A stretch of DNA of 64,000 nucleotides from Pseudomonas sp. (GTDB taxonomy: Bacteria > Pseudomonadota > Gammaproteobacteria > Pseudomonadales > Pseudomonadaceae): assembly GCF_030698175.1 (NCBI RefSeq), contig NZ_JAUYNT010000006.1, positions 146,432 through 210,431 on the forward strand, given 5' to 3'. The translations under genes and the position numbers were made by a program. Below are positions 1 through 9,072 of the stretch, piece after piece (within the stretch, counting starts at the first letter, position 1; the number at the start of each line of letters is the position of its first letter). The notes under the pieces were generated by a model, which did not search any database, was not told the origin of the DNA, and saw only the letters and a program-made list of their open reading frames with translations.

Positions 1-1
1 C

Positions 2-682
2 GGCGACTTTTATATGCTTAATGCCATGGAGGGTGATCTACGTTACGCACGCCTGATCAAGGAATCCCTGCAAACCGGCCATACGCTGCTGGAAAAAATC
101 AAAACCATGCCCGGCGAGGGCTCAAAAGCCTTACTGGCACAGCTTGAGCAGCAGTGGAGCGGCTATGAGAGCGAACTCAACTCGCTCACCGACACCCTCA
201 AAACCCAGGGCTATACCGATCTACAGCCAGTCGCCGACCTTGCCAATCGCAGCCAACAACTGCTGGCCCTAAGCACTGAGCTGTACAGCAAGATTCAGCA
301 GGAGAGCGGCAGCAACGTGCCGGCGCTGACGCAGCTAAGCCGCGATGAAAGCTTGCTGATGCAAAGTATTGCGGTCGACTACGCCTCGCGCAGCGCCTCG
401 ATTGGCGGCACTTTTATTGGCGGCAGCGATAAAAACAGTAAAAGTATTGATGCGCTGTCCAGCGATTTTGCCAGCAGCCTAAACAAGCTCGAACAGGCGC
501 CACAAAACACCGCCGAGACCCGCCAAGCCGTTGCGGCCATCGCGGTCAAATGGCGCTATATCGAAAAGTCGCTAAAGAACTACAACGAAAAAAGCGTGCC
601 GTTTCTGGTCAACAAATATTCCAACAGCATCACCGATGGACTGGAAGCGCTTTCCGCCCAGTACGCGGCGAAAAAGCTCTAA
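2..682 (+). CDS. hypothetical helical protein, 5' end outside window
   Basis: The reading frame is open from the first bases of the window, so the N terminus probably lies upstream; the first ATG inside is at 14. The visible part, about 227 residues, is almost entirely predicted helix, rich in Gln, Leu and Ser, with heptad-like stretches (for example around LLEKIKTMPGEG and LEQQWSGYESELNSL), and has no cysteine. It could be the extracytoplasmic helical part of an exported or membrane-anchored protein whose signal lies upstream. I do not recognise the family. It faces the small membrane-anchored gene on the opposite strand, with their ends about 60 bp apart. Confidence 0.6.
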   Translation, partial: GDFYMLNAMEGDLRYARLIKESLQTGHTLLEKIKTMPGEGSKALLAQLEQQWSGYESELNSLTDTLKTQGYTDLQPVADLANRSQQLLALSTELYSKIQQESGSNVPALTQLSRDESLLMQSIAVDYASRSASIGGTFIGGSDKNSKSIDALSSDFASSLNKLEQAPQNTAETRQAVAAIAVKWRYIEKSLKNYNEKSVPFLVNKYSNSITDGLEALSAQYAAKKL

Positions 683-740
683 GCCCACCGCAGTCTTATC
701 AGCAACACAGTCTGCCCGGCGTTGCGCCGGGCTAATCCTG

Positions 741-1178
741 TTAAGCCAGCACATCCAGCGCTGCGACAATATTCTCCAGCGCTTGCGGCTCTGCCCCCTC
801 GCCCCAAAACACCGAAATCATCTGCTTACCCGCCTCGACTTTGTACACATCGCTGGGTAAACGCGCCAACTGCTCAAGCACGCGCTCGTCAACGCAAGGC
901 TCTTGCCACTGATTTAGCCACTGCCCGGCACCCGCTTGCCAATAGCACCACTGATCGTCATTGCCACGGCGACGGCCCCGATGATATTGCGGACAACGGC
1001 TCGGCGGTTCTTTGGGCAGCCAGTGCGGCCAGGTCTCACTCGCCAACTGCATCCCCAGGCCCATGCCTCGCGCCGCCATACGCCGAGCCATTTGCCGACT
1101 CTGACGCGGCGAAGGGCGCAGCCAAGCCAAGGGGCTCAGCGCGACACCGATCAATAGTGCGACTATCCAAAAACTCAT
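741..1178 (-). CDS. small membrane-anchored hypothetical protein
   Basis: A 145-residue protein is predicted if translation starts at MSFWIVALL (ATG at 1178); an upstream ATG four codons earlier is possible. Residues 2-20 form one hydrophobic helix, followed by Arg-rich cytoplasmic sequence (PSPRQSRQMARRMAARG), so the protein is probably anchored with its bulk in the cytoplasm. It then has a Trp- and Cys-containing middle and a C-terminal region rich in Ala, Leu and Glu. No enzymatic motif is visible. It lies next to the universal stress protein gene, divergently oriented, with about 75 bp between starts. Its function is unknown. Confidence 0.65.
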   Translation of the reverse strand: MSFWIVALLIGVALSPLAWLRPSPRQSRQMARRMAARGMGLGMQLASETWPHWLPKEPPSRCPQYHRGRRRGNDDQWCYWQAGAGQWLNQWQEPCVDERVLEQLARLPSDVYKVEAGKQMISVFWGEGAEPQALENIVAALDVLA

Positions 1179-1252
1179 AATGACTCTCAAAAGCTAAAGG
1201 CTGACAAAAGCGCCATACTGACAAATACGTCCCCACGCAGCAGGAGTTAGTC

Positions 1253-1693
1253 ATGTCCTATACCCATATTTTGGTTGCCATCGATCTAACCGCCGAATGC
1301 CACCCCGTTATCTTGCGTGCACAAACGCTGGCTAACAGCAGTAATGCCAAGCTATCGCTGATCAATGTTGTCGAACCTATGGCGATGGCATTTGCCGGCG
1401 ACGTACCCATGGATCTATCCATGCTGCAACAGCAGCAGTTTGAGCAAGCCCGCGAACGAGTGGATAGCTTCGCAAAAGCCTATCCAGAACTCAGCCCAGA
1501 GCAATGTCACTTAATCTATGGTCAGCCGCGCCAGGAAATCCACCGCCTGGCCAAAGAGCAAGGCTGCGACCTGATCGTAGTCGGCAGCCATGGTCGACAC
1601 GGCCTGGCCTTATTGCTAGGTTCAACCGCCAATGATGTATTGCACGGCGCGCCTTGCGACGTGCTGGCGGTGCGGCTTAAACAGCCCGCATAA
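1253..1693 (+). CDS. universal stress protein, UspA family
   Basis: A 146-residue single Usp domain. The start MSYTHILVAIDL is typical of the family, and a strong ribosome site (gcaggag) lies 8 bases ahead of the ATG at 1253. Near the C terminus GSHGRHGLALLLGST gives the family's Gly-rich nucleotide loop in the one-residue-shorter spacing (G-x2-G-x8-G-S) often seen in UspA-class proteins. The family consists of cytoplasmic dimers induced by starvation, oxidative or envelope stress; the biochemical role is rarely defined. It is monocistronic, with a candidate hairpin just after the stop. It is divergent from the small membrane protein gene. Confidence 0.93.
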   Translation: MSYTHILVAIDLTAECHPVILRAQTLANSSNAKLSLINVVEPMAMAFAGDVPMDLSMLQQQQFEQARERVDSFAKAYPELSPEQCHLIYGQPRQEIHRLAKEQGCDLIVVGSHGRHGLALLLGSTANDVLHGAPCDVLAVRLKQPA

Positions 1694-1697
1694 GCAA

Positions 1698-1736
1698 ACG
1701 GCTCTAACGATGCTTTAAGCGCACCGCTAGAGCCGT
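1698..1736. terminator. inverted repeat between convergent genes
   Basis: Nine-base arms acggctcta and tagagccgt are separated by 21 bases, just beyond the usp stop codon and between convergent genes. The following T tract is weak, so termination is inferred. Confidence 0.45.
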
Positions 1737-1777
1737 CATTGCACAGTCGCCGGGAAGCCTTAGCGACTCACTGCCGT

Positions 1778-2464
1778 TCAGCCCAAGACATCTCCGGAGC
1801 TCATGACCAGCGGCCGGATTTTTTGCAATTGGGTTTGCAGTGAGTAAGTCATGCTCGACGACATGGAGAAGAACGTCAGGAACGCCTTCAGATTCGAGTC
1901 ACCTTCGCAGGTGTCATGAATACGCTGCCAGAACGCCTGATTGACCAGTTGTAGCTGCTGAAACTGGCTGACCAAACCCTTCAACTCCCAGTCCGCCGGA
2001 CGGCCTTCGCGAAAGTTGAAGTATTGCTGGGTCAGGTACAGCGACACCGAGCGCAGGGCGAATTCCTGATTGCTGGCAAACGGCAAATGATTCTGCGCCA
2101 TTGGCTTCAAGCGTCCCAGTATCGGGCAGGCGCTGGTGGCCATGATCACCCCCAGCAGCGAGCGCAAGCCCTCCTCCAGCCCGACCAATTTGGTGTACTC
2201 ACGCTCAGGTGTACGCACCCAAACCAGCGCCTTTTTAAACGCGGGCAGACCGTGAAAGTCGCCAATCACCTGATGCAAATCGACCGCCGCCGGACAATGG
2301 CTGAAATCATTTTTGCTTAACGGGCAGTTGCTGCACTGCTGATGTTCCAGCCGCGTCCACTTCGGCGCCGCGTTTGCGGCGTCTTGGTCGTATTCGCGGT
2401 CCAGTTCAATCCGGTAACTGAACTCGTGGGCGTCATCCAGGGTGACGCGGTACTCAATAGCCAT
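1778..2464 (-). CDS. conserved hypothetical protein with CxxC cluster
   Basis: A 228-residue soluble protein. An N-terminal beta-rich part (MAIEYRVTLDDAHEF) is followed by a cysteine cluster, CSNCPLSKNDFSHCP at about residues 44-58, which looks like a metal or Fe-S site. The rest is helical with Arg and Gln. The downstream order (this gene after the uup gene on the minus strand) matches a conserved Pseudomonas neighbourhood. The stop of uup lies 20 bp before this start, so the two are likely co-transcribed. I do not know a function; zinc binding by the cysteine cluster is inference. Confidence 0.75.
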   Translation of the reverse strand: MAIEYRVTLDDAHEFSYRIELDREYDQDAANAAPKWTRLEHQQCSNCPLSKNDFSHCPAAVDLHQVIGDFHGLPAFKKALVWVRTPEREYTKLVGLEEGLRSLLGVIMATSACPILGRLKPMAQNHLPFASNQEFALRSVSLYLTQQYFNFREGRPADWELKGLVSQFQQLQLVNQAFWQRIHDTCEGDSNLKAFLTFFSMSSSMTYSLQTQLQKIRPLVMSSGDVLG

Positions 2465-2484
2465 TGCGCTCTCCAGCAGACAAT

Positions 2485-4389
2485 TTAAGCGTCCAGTTCG
2501 GCCCAGCGTTCCAACAGGCCATCCATCTCCTGCTGCAAGCTTTCCAGGCTCGCCAACACCGCACTGGTCTCAGCCGCCGGACGCTGATAGAAGGTCGAGG
2601 CGGCAATTTCAGCCTGCACCGCCGCCATCTTCTGCTCCAGCGCATCGATCTGCAGTGGAATAGCCTCTAACTCGCGCTGCAACTTATAACTTAGCTTCTT
2701 CTTCGCTGTGACCACAGGCGTGCTCGCTACCGCAGGAACCACGGCCGTGGCCAGCGCAGCTTTACCCGACTTGCTCTCACCAACGCCCAGCAGACGCGGT
2801 GAGCCGCCTTGACGCAGCCAATCCTGATAACCACCGACGTACTCGCGAACCAGGCCTTCACCTTCAAACACCAGGGTGCTGGTCACCACGTTATCGAGAA
2901 ATGCCCGGTCGTGACTGACCATCAATACCGTGCCCTGGAAGGTTTGCAGCACTTCTTCCAGCAACTCGAGGGTTTCTACGTCCAGATCGTTGGTCGGTTC
3001 GTCCAGCACCAGCAAGTTGGCTGGTTTGCTAAACAGCTTAGCCAGCAACAGGCGTGCACGTTCGCCACCGGACAGGGCTTTAACCGGCGTACGGGCACGC
3101 TGCGGACTGAACAGGAAGTCGCCCAGATAGCTCAGTACATGCCGGCTTTGGCCGTCGATCATAATAAAGTCGCGGCCTTCGGCGACGTTATCGATAACGG
3201 TTTTTTCCAGATCCAGTTGATGGCGCAGCTGATCGAAATAGGCCACTTCCAGACGGGTGCCGACATCGACACTGCCGTTGGTGGGCTGCAAATCGCCCAG
3301 CAGCAATTTGAGCAGGGTGGTCTTGCCGGTGCCGTTGGCGCCGAGCAAGCCGATGCGGTCGGAGCGCTGCAAGACCATCGAGAAATCTTTGATCAGCGCC
3401 GGGCCACCTGCGTGGGCGAAGGTGACGTTATCGACCACCATCACCTGCTTGCCGGACTTCTCCGAGGTGTCCAGCTGAATATTGGCCGCGCCAACCCGCT
3501 CACGGCGCTCGCTGCGCTCGTTACGCAGGGCTTTCAGGGCGCGTACGCGACCTTCGTTACGGGTGCGGCGGGCTTTGATGCCCTGGCGAATCCACACTTC
3601 TTCTTGGGCCAGCTTTTTGTCGAACAGCGCGTTAGCAGTCTCTTCGGCAGCCAGAGTGGCCTCTTTGTGCACCAGGAAGCTGGCGTAGTCACCGTTCCAG
3701 TCGATCAGGCCGCCACGATCCAGTTCGAGGATGCGGGTCGCCAGGCTCTGCAAGAAGGCCCGGTCGTGGGTGATAAACACCACGGCGCCGGGAAAGCCCA
3801 GCAAGGCCTCTTCCAGCCAAGCGATGGCGCCGATATCCAGGTGGTTGGTCGGCTCATCGAGCAGCAGCAAGTCCGGTTCAGAAACCAGCGCCTGGGCCAG
3901 CAATACCCGCCGGCGCCAGCCACCGGACAGCTCGGCCAGGGTCTTGTCGGCCGGCAATTGCAGGCGGCTCAGGGTGCTGTCCACCAGTTGCTGCAGGCGC
4001 CAGCCATCACGGGCTTCGAGGTCCTGCTGCACATGCATCAGCTTGTCCAGATCGGCATCGGTGTGAATGTTTTGGCTCAGGTGATGGTATTCGGCGAGCA
4101 AGGCGCCGACACCGTCCAGGCCTTCGGCGACCACGTCGAACACCGTCCGCTCGTCGGCGAGCGGCAATTCTTGCGGCAATTCCCCGATTTTCAGACCCGG
4201 CGCACGCCAGACGCTGCCGTCATCGGGCAATTGCACGCCCTTAACCAGGCGCAGCATGCTCGACTTGCCGGTGCCGTTACGGCCAATGATGCACACCCGC
4301 TCGCCACGCGCGATCTGCCACGAGACCTTATCTAGCAGCGGCATAGCGCCGAAGGCCAGGGACACATCGGTGAACTTGAGCAGGGTCAT
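2485..4389 (-). CDS. uup: ABC-F family ATPase, Uup-like
   Basis: A 634-residue twin-ATPase with no membrane segments. Walker A of domain 1 is GRNGTGKSS at about residues 36-44 and the signature is LSGGWRRRV. Domain 2 has GANGTGKTT and LSGGERARL, and both Walker B motifs end in LLLDEPTN/LVLDEPTN. The charged linker between domains (RRTRNEGRVRALKALRNERSERRERVG) is typical of ABC-F proteins, and the last 70 residues form the Uup-type coiled coil. ABC-F proteins act on ribosomes; Uup is also linked to precise excision of transposons in E. coli. The start MTLLKFTDVSLAF at 4389 is chosen because the 38-residue upstream extension is Arg/Ala-rich and not family-like. Confidence 0.93.
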   Translation of the reverse strand: MTLLKFTDVSLAFGAMPLLDKVSWQIARGERVCIIGRNGTGKSSMLRLVKGVQLPDDGSVWRAPGLKIGELPQELPLADERTVFDVVAEGLDGVGALLAEYHHLSQNIHTDADLDKLMHVQQDLEARDGWRLQQLVDSTLSRLQLPADKTLAELSGGWRRRVLLAQALVSEPDLLLLDEPTNHLDIGAIAWLEEALLGFPGAVVFITHDRAFLQSLATRILELDRGGLIDWNGDYASFLVHKEATLAAEETANALFDKKLAQEEVWIRQGIKARRTRNEGRVRALKALRNERSERRERVGAANIQLDTSEKSGKQVMVVDNVTFAHAGGPALIKDFSMVLQRSDRIGLLGANGTGKTTLLKLLLGDLQPTNGSVDVGTRLEVAYFDQLRHQLDLEKTVIDNVAEGRDFIMIDGQSRHVLSYLGDFLFSPQRARTPVKALSGGERARLLLAKLFSKPANLLVLDEPTNDLDVETLELLEEVLQTFQGTVLMVSHDRAFLDNVVTSTLVFEGEGLVREYVGGYQDWLRQGGSPRLLGVGESKSGKAALATAVVPAVASTPVVTAKKKLSYKLQRELEAIPLQIDALEQKMAAVQAEIAASTFYQRPAAETSAVLASLESLQQEMDGLLERWAELDA

Positions 4390-4581
4390 GAGCTTCTCCA
4401 AAAACAGGGCGCGCATTCTACCTGAGTTACCGGCCGGGGAAGCGCTGCATTTTTGTCGCAACCCGGCAACAACCGCCGCAAGCCGTTCTCCTGCCGCCGG
4501 CAAAAGGCTAAGCTAGCGCTCTAAATAACGGCATTGCGTGACGCTACTGCCGATAATCTTGATTTTTACAGCGGAATTGTC

Positions 4582-6522
4582 ATGCGCTCTCGCCTGTTAA
4601 GCCTGTTTCCCAGCGTCCTGCTTGCCTCTTTCTGCCTGCTACCCACCCTGGCTGACGCGCAAGCGGTGAGCTTGCTGCAACAACGCCAGTATTACGACGA
4701 GGCCAAACTGGCGCTCAGCAAGGGCGACGGTGGACCTTATCGGCGTTATACCAACGCCTTGCAGGATTACCCGCTCACGCCGTATCTGGCCTATGACGAG
4801 CTCACCGCACGGCTGAAAACCGCTAGCAATGGCGAGATCGAAGCATTTCTGGCCGAGCACGGCGATCTGCCCCAAGCCAATTGGATGAAGTTGCGCTGGT
4901 TGCGCTGGCTGGCCGAGCGCGGCGACTGGCAGCCCTTTGTGGCTCATTACGACCCCAAGCTGAACTTCACCGAACTGGACTGCCTCAATGGTCAATATCA
5001 GCTCAGCCACGGCTTGACTGCGGCGGGCAATGCCAGCGCGGAAAAACTCTGGCTGGTGGGTAAGTCGCAGCCCAAAGCCTGTGACACCTTATTCGATCAG
5101 TGGGCGAGCACCGGCCAACTCACCGAAAATAAGCGCTGGCAACGCCTGAAACTGGCCGCTGAAGCGCGCAACTATTCTCTGGCCAGCCACCTGGCGACCC
5201 AACTGCCCAGTCTGGGCAAACAAGGCGCCTTGCTGATTGAAGTGGCGCAAAACCCGGCATTACTGAACAAGACCGAGCGCTTTACTCCGGCCAGCCAGGC
5301 GATGGCCGACGTGGTGGGCTTAGGTTTGCGCCGCCTGGCCCGCCAAGACCCAGAAAAAACCTTGAGCCTGCTGGACACCTACGCCCTTAGGTTGTCGTTC
5401 TCCAAGAGTGAAAAAGTCGCCATCGCCCGTGAAATCGGCCTGACCCTGGCCAAGCGTTTCGACAGCCGGGCACTGCCGATCATGGCCAAATACGACCCAG
5501 AGCTACTCGACAACAACGTTTCCGAGTGGCGTGCCCGCTTGCTGCTGCGCCTCGGCCGCTGGGATGAGGCCTACCAGCTCACCCTGCAGTTGCCACCGGA
5601 GCTGGCCAATACCAACCGCTGGCGTTACTGGCAAGCGCGCAGCCTGCAATTGGCCCAACCGCAAAGCCAGCAAGCCATCAGCCTCTATCAACCCGTCGCC
5701 AATGAGCGCGACTTTTACGGTTTTATGTCGGCTGATCGCCTGCAAAGCCCTTATCAGCTGAATAACAAACCGCTGGTATTAAGCTCGCAACTCACCGAGA
5801 AGGTCCGCAACACCCCAGGCATCCGCCGCGCACTGGAGTTCCATGCCCGCGGCCAGATCGTCGATGGGCGCCGTGAGTGGTACAACGTCACGCGCTCATT
5901 TAGCCGCGACGAGATGGTCGCCCAGGCGCGAATCGCCTATGACATGCAGTGGTACTTCCCGGCCATCCACACCATCAGCCAGGCAAAGTATTGGGACGAC
6001 TTGGACATCCGTTTCCCCATGGCCTATCAAGGCAGCCTGACCAGCGCCGCCAAAGCCCGCAGCCTGCAGTCGAGCTGGGTGTTTGCCATCACCCGTCAGG
6101 AAAGCGCCTTTATGAATGATGCCCGCTCCGGCGTTGGCGCCAGCGGCCTAATGCAACTGATGCCGGCCACCGCCAAGGAGACCGCCAAGCGCTTCAACAT
6201 CCCGCTGGCTTCGCCGCAGCACGTGCTTAACCCCGACACCAACATCCAGCTCGGCGCCGCCTACCTGAGCCAGATCCACGGCCAGTTCAACGGCAATCGA
6301 ATACTCGCCACCGCCGCCTACAACGCCGGCCCCAGCCGCGTGCGGCAGTGGCTCAAAGGCGCCAACCACCTGCCTTTCGATGTGTGGGTAGAAACCATTC
6401 CCTTCGATGAAACCCGCCAATACGTGCAGAACGTACTGTCCTACTCGGTCATCTACGGCAAGAAACTCAACAACCCGCAGCCGCTGGTGGACTGGCACGA
6501 ACGCTTCTTCGATGACCAGTAA
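4582..6522 (+). CDS. slt: soluble lytic murein transglycosylase
   Basis: A 646-residue periplasmic enzyme that cleaves peptidoglycan with formation of 1,6-anhydromuramic acid. A Sec signal peptide covers about residues 1-26 (MRSRLLSLFPSVLLASFCLL, cleaved after ALADA-type sequence ADA). A long superhelical alpha-repeat domain follows, then a C-terminal SLT domain. In that domain ITRQES contains the catalytic Glu507, followed by SGLMQLMPATA and AAYNAGPSRV, both diagnostic. A TTG-initiated upstream extension exists but would bury the signal peptide, so ATG 4582 is preferred. It is divergent from uup, with 190 bp between starts. A REP-like palindrome begins 2 bases after the stop. Confidence 0.95.
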   Translation: MRSRLLSLFPSVLLASFCLLPTLADAQAVSLLQQRQYYDEAKLALSKGDGGPYRRYTNALQDYPLTPYLAYDELTARLKTASNGEIEAFLAEHGDLPQANWMKLRWLRWLAERGDWQPFVAHYDPKLNFTELDCLNGQYQLSHGLTAAGNASAEKLWLVGKSQPKACDTLFDQWASTGQLTENKRWQRLKLAAEARNYSLASHLATQLPSLGKQGALLIEVAQNPALLNKTERFTPASQAMADVVGLGLRRLARQDPEKTLSLLDTYALRLSFSKSEKVAIAREIGLTLAKRFDSRALPIMAKYDPELLDNNVSEWRARLLLRLGRWDEAYQLTLQLPPELANTNRWRYWQARSLQLAQPQSQQAISLYQPVANERDFYGFMSADRLQSPYQLNNKPLVLSSQLTEKVRNTPGIRRALEFHARGQIVDGRREWYNVTRSFSRDEMVAQARIAYDMQWYFPAIHTISQAKYWDDLDIRFPMAYQGSLTSAAKARSLQSSWVFAITRQESAFMNDARSGVGASGLMQLMPATAKETAKRFNIPLASPQHVLNPDTNIQLGAAYLSQIHGQFNGNRILATAAYNAGPSRVRQWLKGANHLPFDVWVETIPFDETRQYVQNVLSYSVIYGKKLNNPQPLVDWHERFFDDQ

Positions 6523-6524
6523 TT

Positions 6525-6689
6525 TGTAGGGTGGGTTAGGCGCATGACCACGGGCTATCTGTTGCTGCGTAGTCAGTTGCGCCGTAACCCACCAGATGGG
6601 GCAGGCCGATCACCGCTTGGTGGGTTACGTGGCGCACACATTGCGCAGTTGATTTTCAAATCCTGCTCTACGCCACTAACCCACCCTAC
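6525..6689. repeat. nested REP-like inverted repeats
   Basis: The outer arms gtagggtgggttaggcg (6526-6542) and cgccactaacccaccctac (6671-6689) are complementary with a two-base difference. Inner arms gtaacccacc (6584-6593) and ggtgggttac (6619-6628) form a second palindrome. This is the Pseudomonas 'GTGGGTTAC' REP class as a folded pair. The right arm overlaps the stop codon of the MOSC gene. Confidence 0.75.
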
Positions 6690-7492
6690 TCCAGCACTTC
6701 AACCGCCATCCCCACCGCTAACTCGCCGGGGCCGCTGTGCAGCAGGTTCTGGCCGAAATACACTTCGCCATCACGCTCACGGTAAGTTTTCAGCGTCGCT
6801 AACGGCTCACGATCCGCGCTGCGTAAACCCGTCAGCGGATCGAGGGTAGTCATGATGCAGCGCGAGCAGCCCTTGACCAGGCGAAACTCCAGCGCGCCAA
6901 TGCGGATACGTTTCCAGCTGTCTTCGGCGTAGGCGGCGCTGCCGCTGATGACCAGGTTGGGCCGAAAGCGCAGCATCTCCAGTGGGCGACCGACCCGCGC
7001 TGACAGATCGTCCAGCGATGCCTGGCCGATCAGCAACAACGGGAAACCATCGGCAAAACCGACCCGATCACCAACCTTGGCGTAGTCTGGATCGACCTGC
7101 CGGGCACGCTCTGCCGGCACCTGCACCAGACGACAAGGCCGGTCCAGCCAGTCACTCAACCAGAGCGCGGCCGCATCACCGGCATCCGGCACCTGCAGGC
7201 TATCGCCCCAGACGGTCACGGCGCGCAACTTGGCAGCCGCGCTCGGCAGCGCCACCAGCAGATCAGTGCGACCGGCGACACTTAGGCGCAAATGCTGCGC
7301 GTCCAGCCATTGCGCCTTAAGCTGGGTGAGCTGCCCCAGCAGCCGCTGAGTTAGAAATCGCCCATTAGCGGCATCGACTATCATCCAGCGACGATCACCG
7401 CTCAGCCCCAAGGTATCCAATTGAGCCAGCTGTAGACTTTCACCGACCGCGGATTTCAGCGGAAAACGATACAAAGCACTGAGACTTAACAT
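6686..7492 (-). CDS. MOSC domain protein, YcbX/mARC-like
   Basis: A 268-residue protein with an N-terminal beta-barrel (MLSLSALYRFPLKSAVG) and a C-terminal MOSC domain. The motif LVKGCSRCIMTTLDP carries the conserved cysteine that binds molybdenum in YcbX and mARC. These proteins carry Moco and reduce N-hydroxylated compounds using an electron donor; here no fused ferredoxin domain is present, although E. coli YcbX has one. The ATG at 7492 is favoured over one nine codons upstream. Its start codon overlaps the first possible start of the divergent DUF1499 gene. Moco synthesis genes lie 9 kb away. Confidence 0.85.
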   Translation of the reverse strand: MLSLSALYRFPLKSAVGESLQLAQLDTLGLSGDRRWMIVDAANGRFLTQRLLGQLTQLKAQWLDAQHLRLSVAGRTDLLVALPSAAAKLRAVTVWGDSLQVPDAGDAAALWLSDWLDRPCRLVQVPAERARQVDPDYAKVGDRVGFADGFPLLLIGQASLDDLSARVGRPLEMLRFRPNLVISGSAAYAEDSWKRIRIGALEFRLVKGCSRCIMTTLDPLTGLRSADREPLATLKTYRERDGEVYFGQNLLHSGPGELAVGMAVEVLE

Positions 7493-7517
7493 GCACAAAC
7501 TTCCTGAACTGAAGAAC

Positions 7518-7964
7518 ATGACCGCACAAGCTACCCGAGCTTATCCAGTTTTGGCACTGGGACTGTTACTCAGTGCCTGCAGCGGCACCCCGCCAACCGA
7601 CCTTGGCGTGCACGGGGGGCACCTGAGGGACTGCCCGCCAAGCCCCAATTGCGTCAGCAGTCAAGCCACCGACAGTGAGCACCAGATCGCGCCGTTGCCG
7701 CTCAGTGACGACCCGGCGCAGACCCGCGCCCGGCTCTTGACCCTGCTCGCCAGCCTGCCGCAAGCCAAGCTCGTGGCTCAGCAAGACAACTACCTGAGGG
7801 CAGAATTTACCAGCCAGATCATGGGTTTTGTCGATGACGTGGAGTTTTTGCTTGGCCCGCAGGCCATCGAGGTGCGCTCGGCATCGCGCTTGGGACGTTC
7901 AGATTTTGGCGTTAATCGTGAGCGGGTGGAACAACTGCGTCAGCAGTTGAGCCGCCCCGAATGA
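7518..7964 (+). CDS. DUF1499 family lipoprotein
   Basis: A 148-residue protein. MTAQATRAYPVLALGLLLSAC is a lipoprotein signal with the lipobox LSAC (Cys21), so the protein should sit in a membrane on the periplasmic side. CPPSPNCVSSQA and the ARLLTLLASLP...VDDVEFLLGP segments match the DUF1499 family, which has no established function. An alternative ATG at 7491 adds nine residues but gives an unusually long signal and would overlap the start codon of the opposite MOSC gene; neither start has a strong ribosome site. The next gene is convergent. Confidence 0.82.
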   Translation: MTAQATRAYPVLALGLLLSACSGTPPTDLGVHGGHLRDCPPSPNCVSSQATDSEHQIAPLPLSDDPAQTRARLLTLLASLPQAKLVAQQDNYLRAEFTSQIMGFVDDVEFLLGPQAIEVRSASRLGRSDFGVNRERVEQLRQQLSRPE

Positions 7965-7992
7965 CGCCGCGCCTCAGGCTGTGTGGCGCAGC

Positions 7993-8922
7993 TTACTCGT
8001 CGAGCAGTAGCCGCTGACGAACCATTTCCACCAACTTGTCGGGCTGAAACTTGGACAGAAAATCGTCGCAGCCAACCTTCTTCACCATCGCCTCGTTGAA
8101 GCTGCCGGACAGCGAAGTGTGCATCACCACGTACAAGTCCTTCAGGCGCGGGTCGTTGCGAATTTCGGTGGTCAGCCGATAGCCATCCATCTCCGGCATT
8201 TCCGCATCGGTAATCACCATCAGCAGTTTTGCCTGCACGTCGACGCCGGCATCTGCCCACTTTTGCAGCAGGTTTAAGGCCTTTAATCCGTCGCCGGCCG
8301 AATGGGTTTTAATATCCAATTGCGCCATGGTGTCTTTGAGCTGATTCATCGCCACCCGCGAGTCATCGACCAGCAGCACTTCACGACCACGGGCCTTATC
8401 CAGCAGCGGATCTTCGAGTTTCTCGGCGGAAATTTTGCTGCTCATCGGCGAGATTTCCGAGAGCACTTTCTCGACATCAATCACCTCGACAATCTGATCA
8501 TCGACCTTGGTGATGGCCGTTAAATAATGCTGACGGCCGGCGCCACCGGGCGGCGGCATCACCGCCTCCCAGTTGAGGTTAAGAATGCGCTCCACCCCGC
8601 CAACCAAAAACGCCTGCACCGAGCGATTGTATTCGGTGACGATAATGGTGCTGGTTGCACTCGGCACTTGCGCGCGCATGCCAATGGCTTGCGACAGGTC
8701 GATTACCGGCAAGGTGTGACCCCGCAAGTTCACCACCCCGCAGACGAACGGATGGCGCTGCGGCATCAGGGTCAGCTTGGGCAGCTGCAACACTTCCTGC
8801 ACTTTGAACACGTTGATGGCAAATAACTGCCGACCGGCCAAACGAAACATTAAAATTTCGAGACGGTTAGCGCCAACCAACTGGGTACGTTGATTTACTG
8901 AGTCGAGAATGCCGGCCATCAT
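7993..8922 (-). CDS. cheV: chemotaxis coupling protein CheV
   Basis: A 309-residue protein. Residues ~20-160 form a CheW-like domain (FRLAGRQLFAINVFKVQEV, VINLRGHTLPVIDLSQ is the typical pattern) and residues ~180-305 a receiver domain. The receiver has the acidic pair in LLVDDSR and the phosphoacceptor Asp in VITDAEMPEMDG. CheV couples chemoreceptors to CheA and takes phosphate from CheA to adjust sensitivity. It stands alone here, with no other chemotaxis gene in the window, so its receptor partners are unknown. A second in-frame ATG at 8919 gives MAGILDS, an equally good start. Confidence 0.92.
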   Translation of the reverse strand: MMAGILDSVNQRTQLVGANRLEILMFRLAGRQLFAINVFKVQEVLQLPKLTLMPQRHPFVCGVVNLRGHTLPVIDLSQAIGMRAQVPSATSTIIVTEYNRSVQAFLVGGVERILNLNWEAVMPPPGGAGRQHYLTAITKVDDQIVEVIDVEKVLSEISPMSSKISAEKLEDPLLDKARGREVLLVDDSRVAMNQLKDTMAQLDIKTHSAGDGLKALNLLQKWADAGVDVQAKLLMVITDAEMPEMDGYRLTTEIRNDPRLKDLYVVMHTSLSGSFNEAMVKKVGCDDFLSKFQPDKLVEMVRQRLLLDE

Positions 8923-9072
8923 GCGCTCCTGTTCACTTTATCTATCTAGCCTAGCTCAAATAGCCATAGGCCAATGTATCGGCCATGCGTGCTGCATCTG
9001 AAGGCGCACGACGGTAAACCATCATGCGCGAAGCCCGGAGCAGAGGCTAGCCTGAGTGGCCATTGAACCTTT

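Noticed and set aside
2809..4335. 508-codon frame opposite the ABC-F gene
   Set aside because: It is the antisense shadow of uup, which has intact motifs in its own frame.
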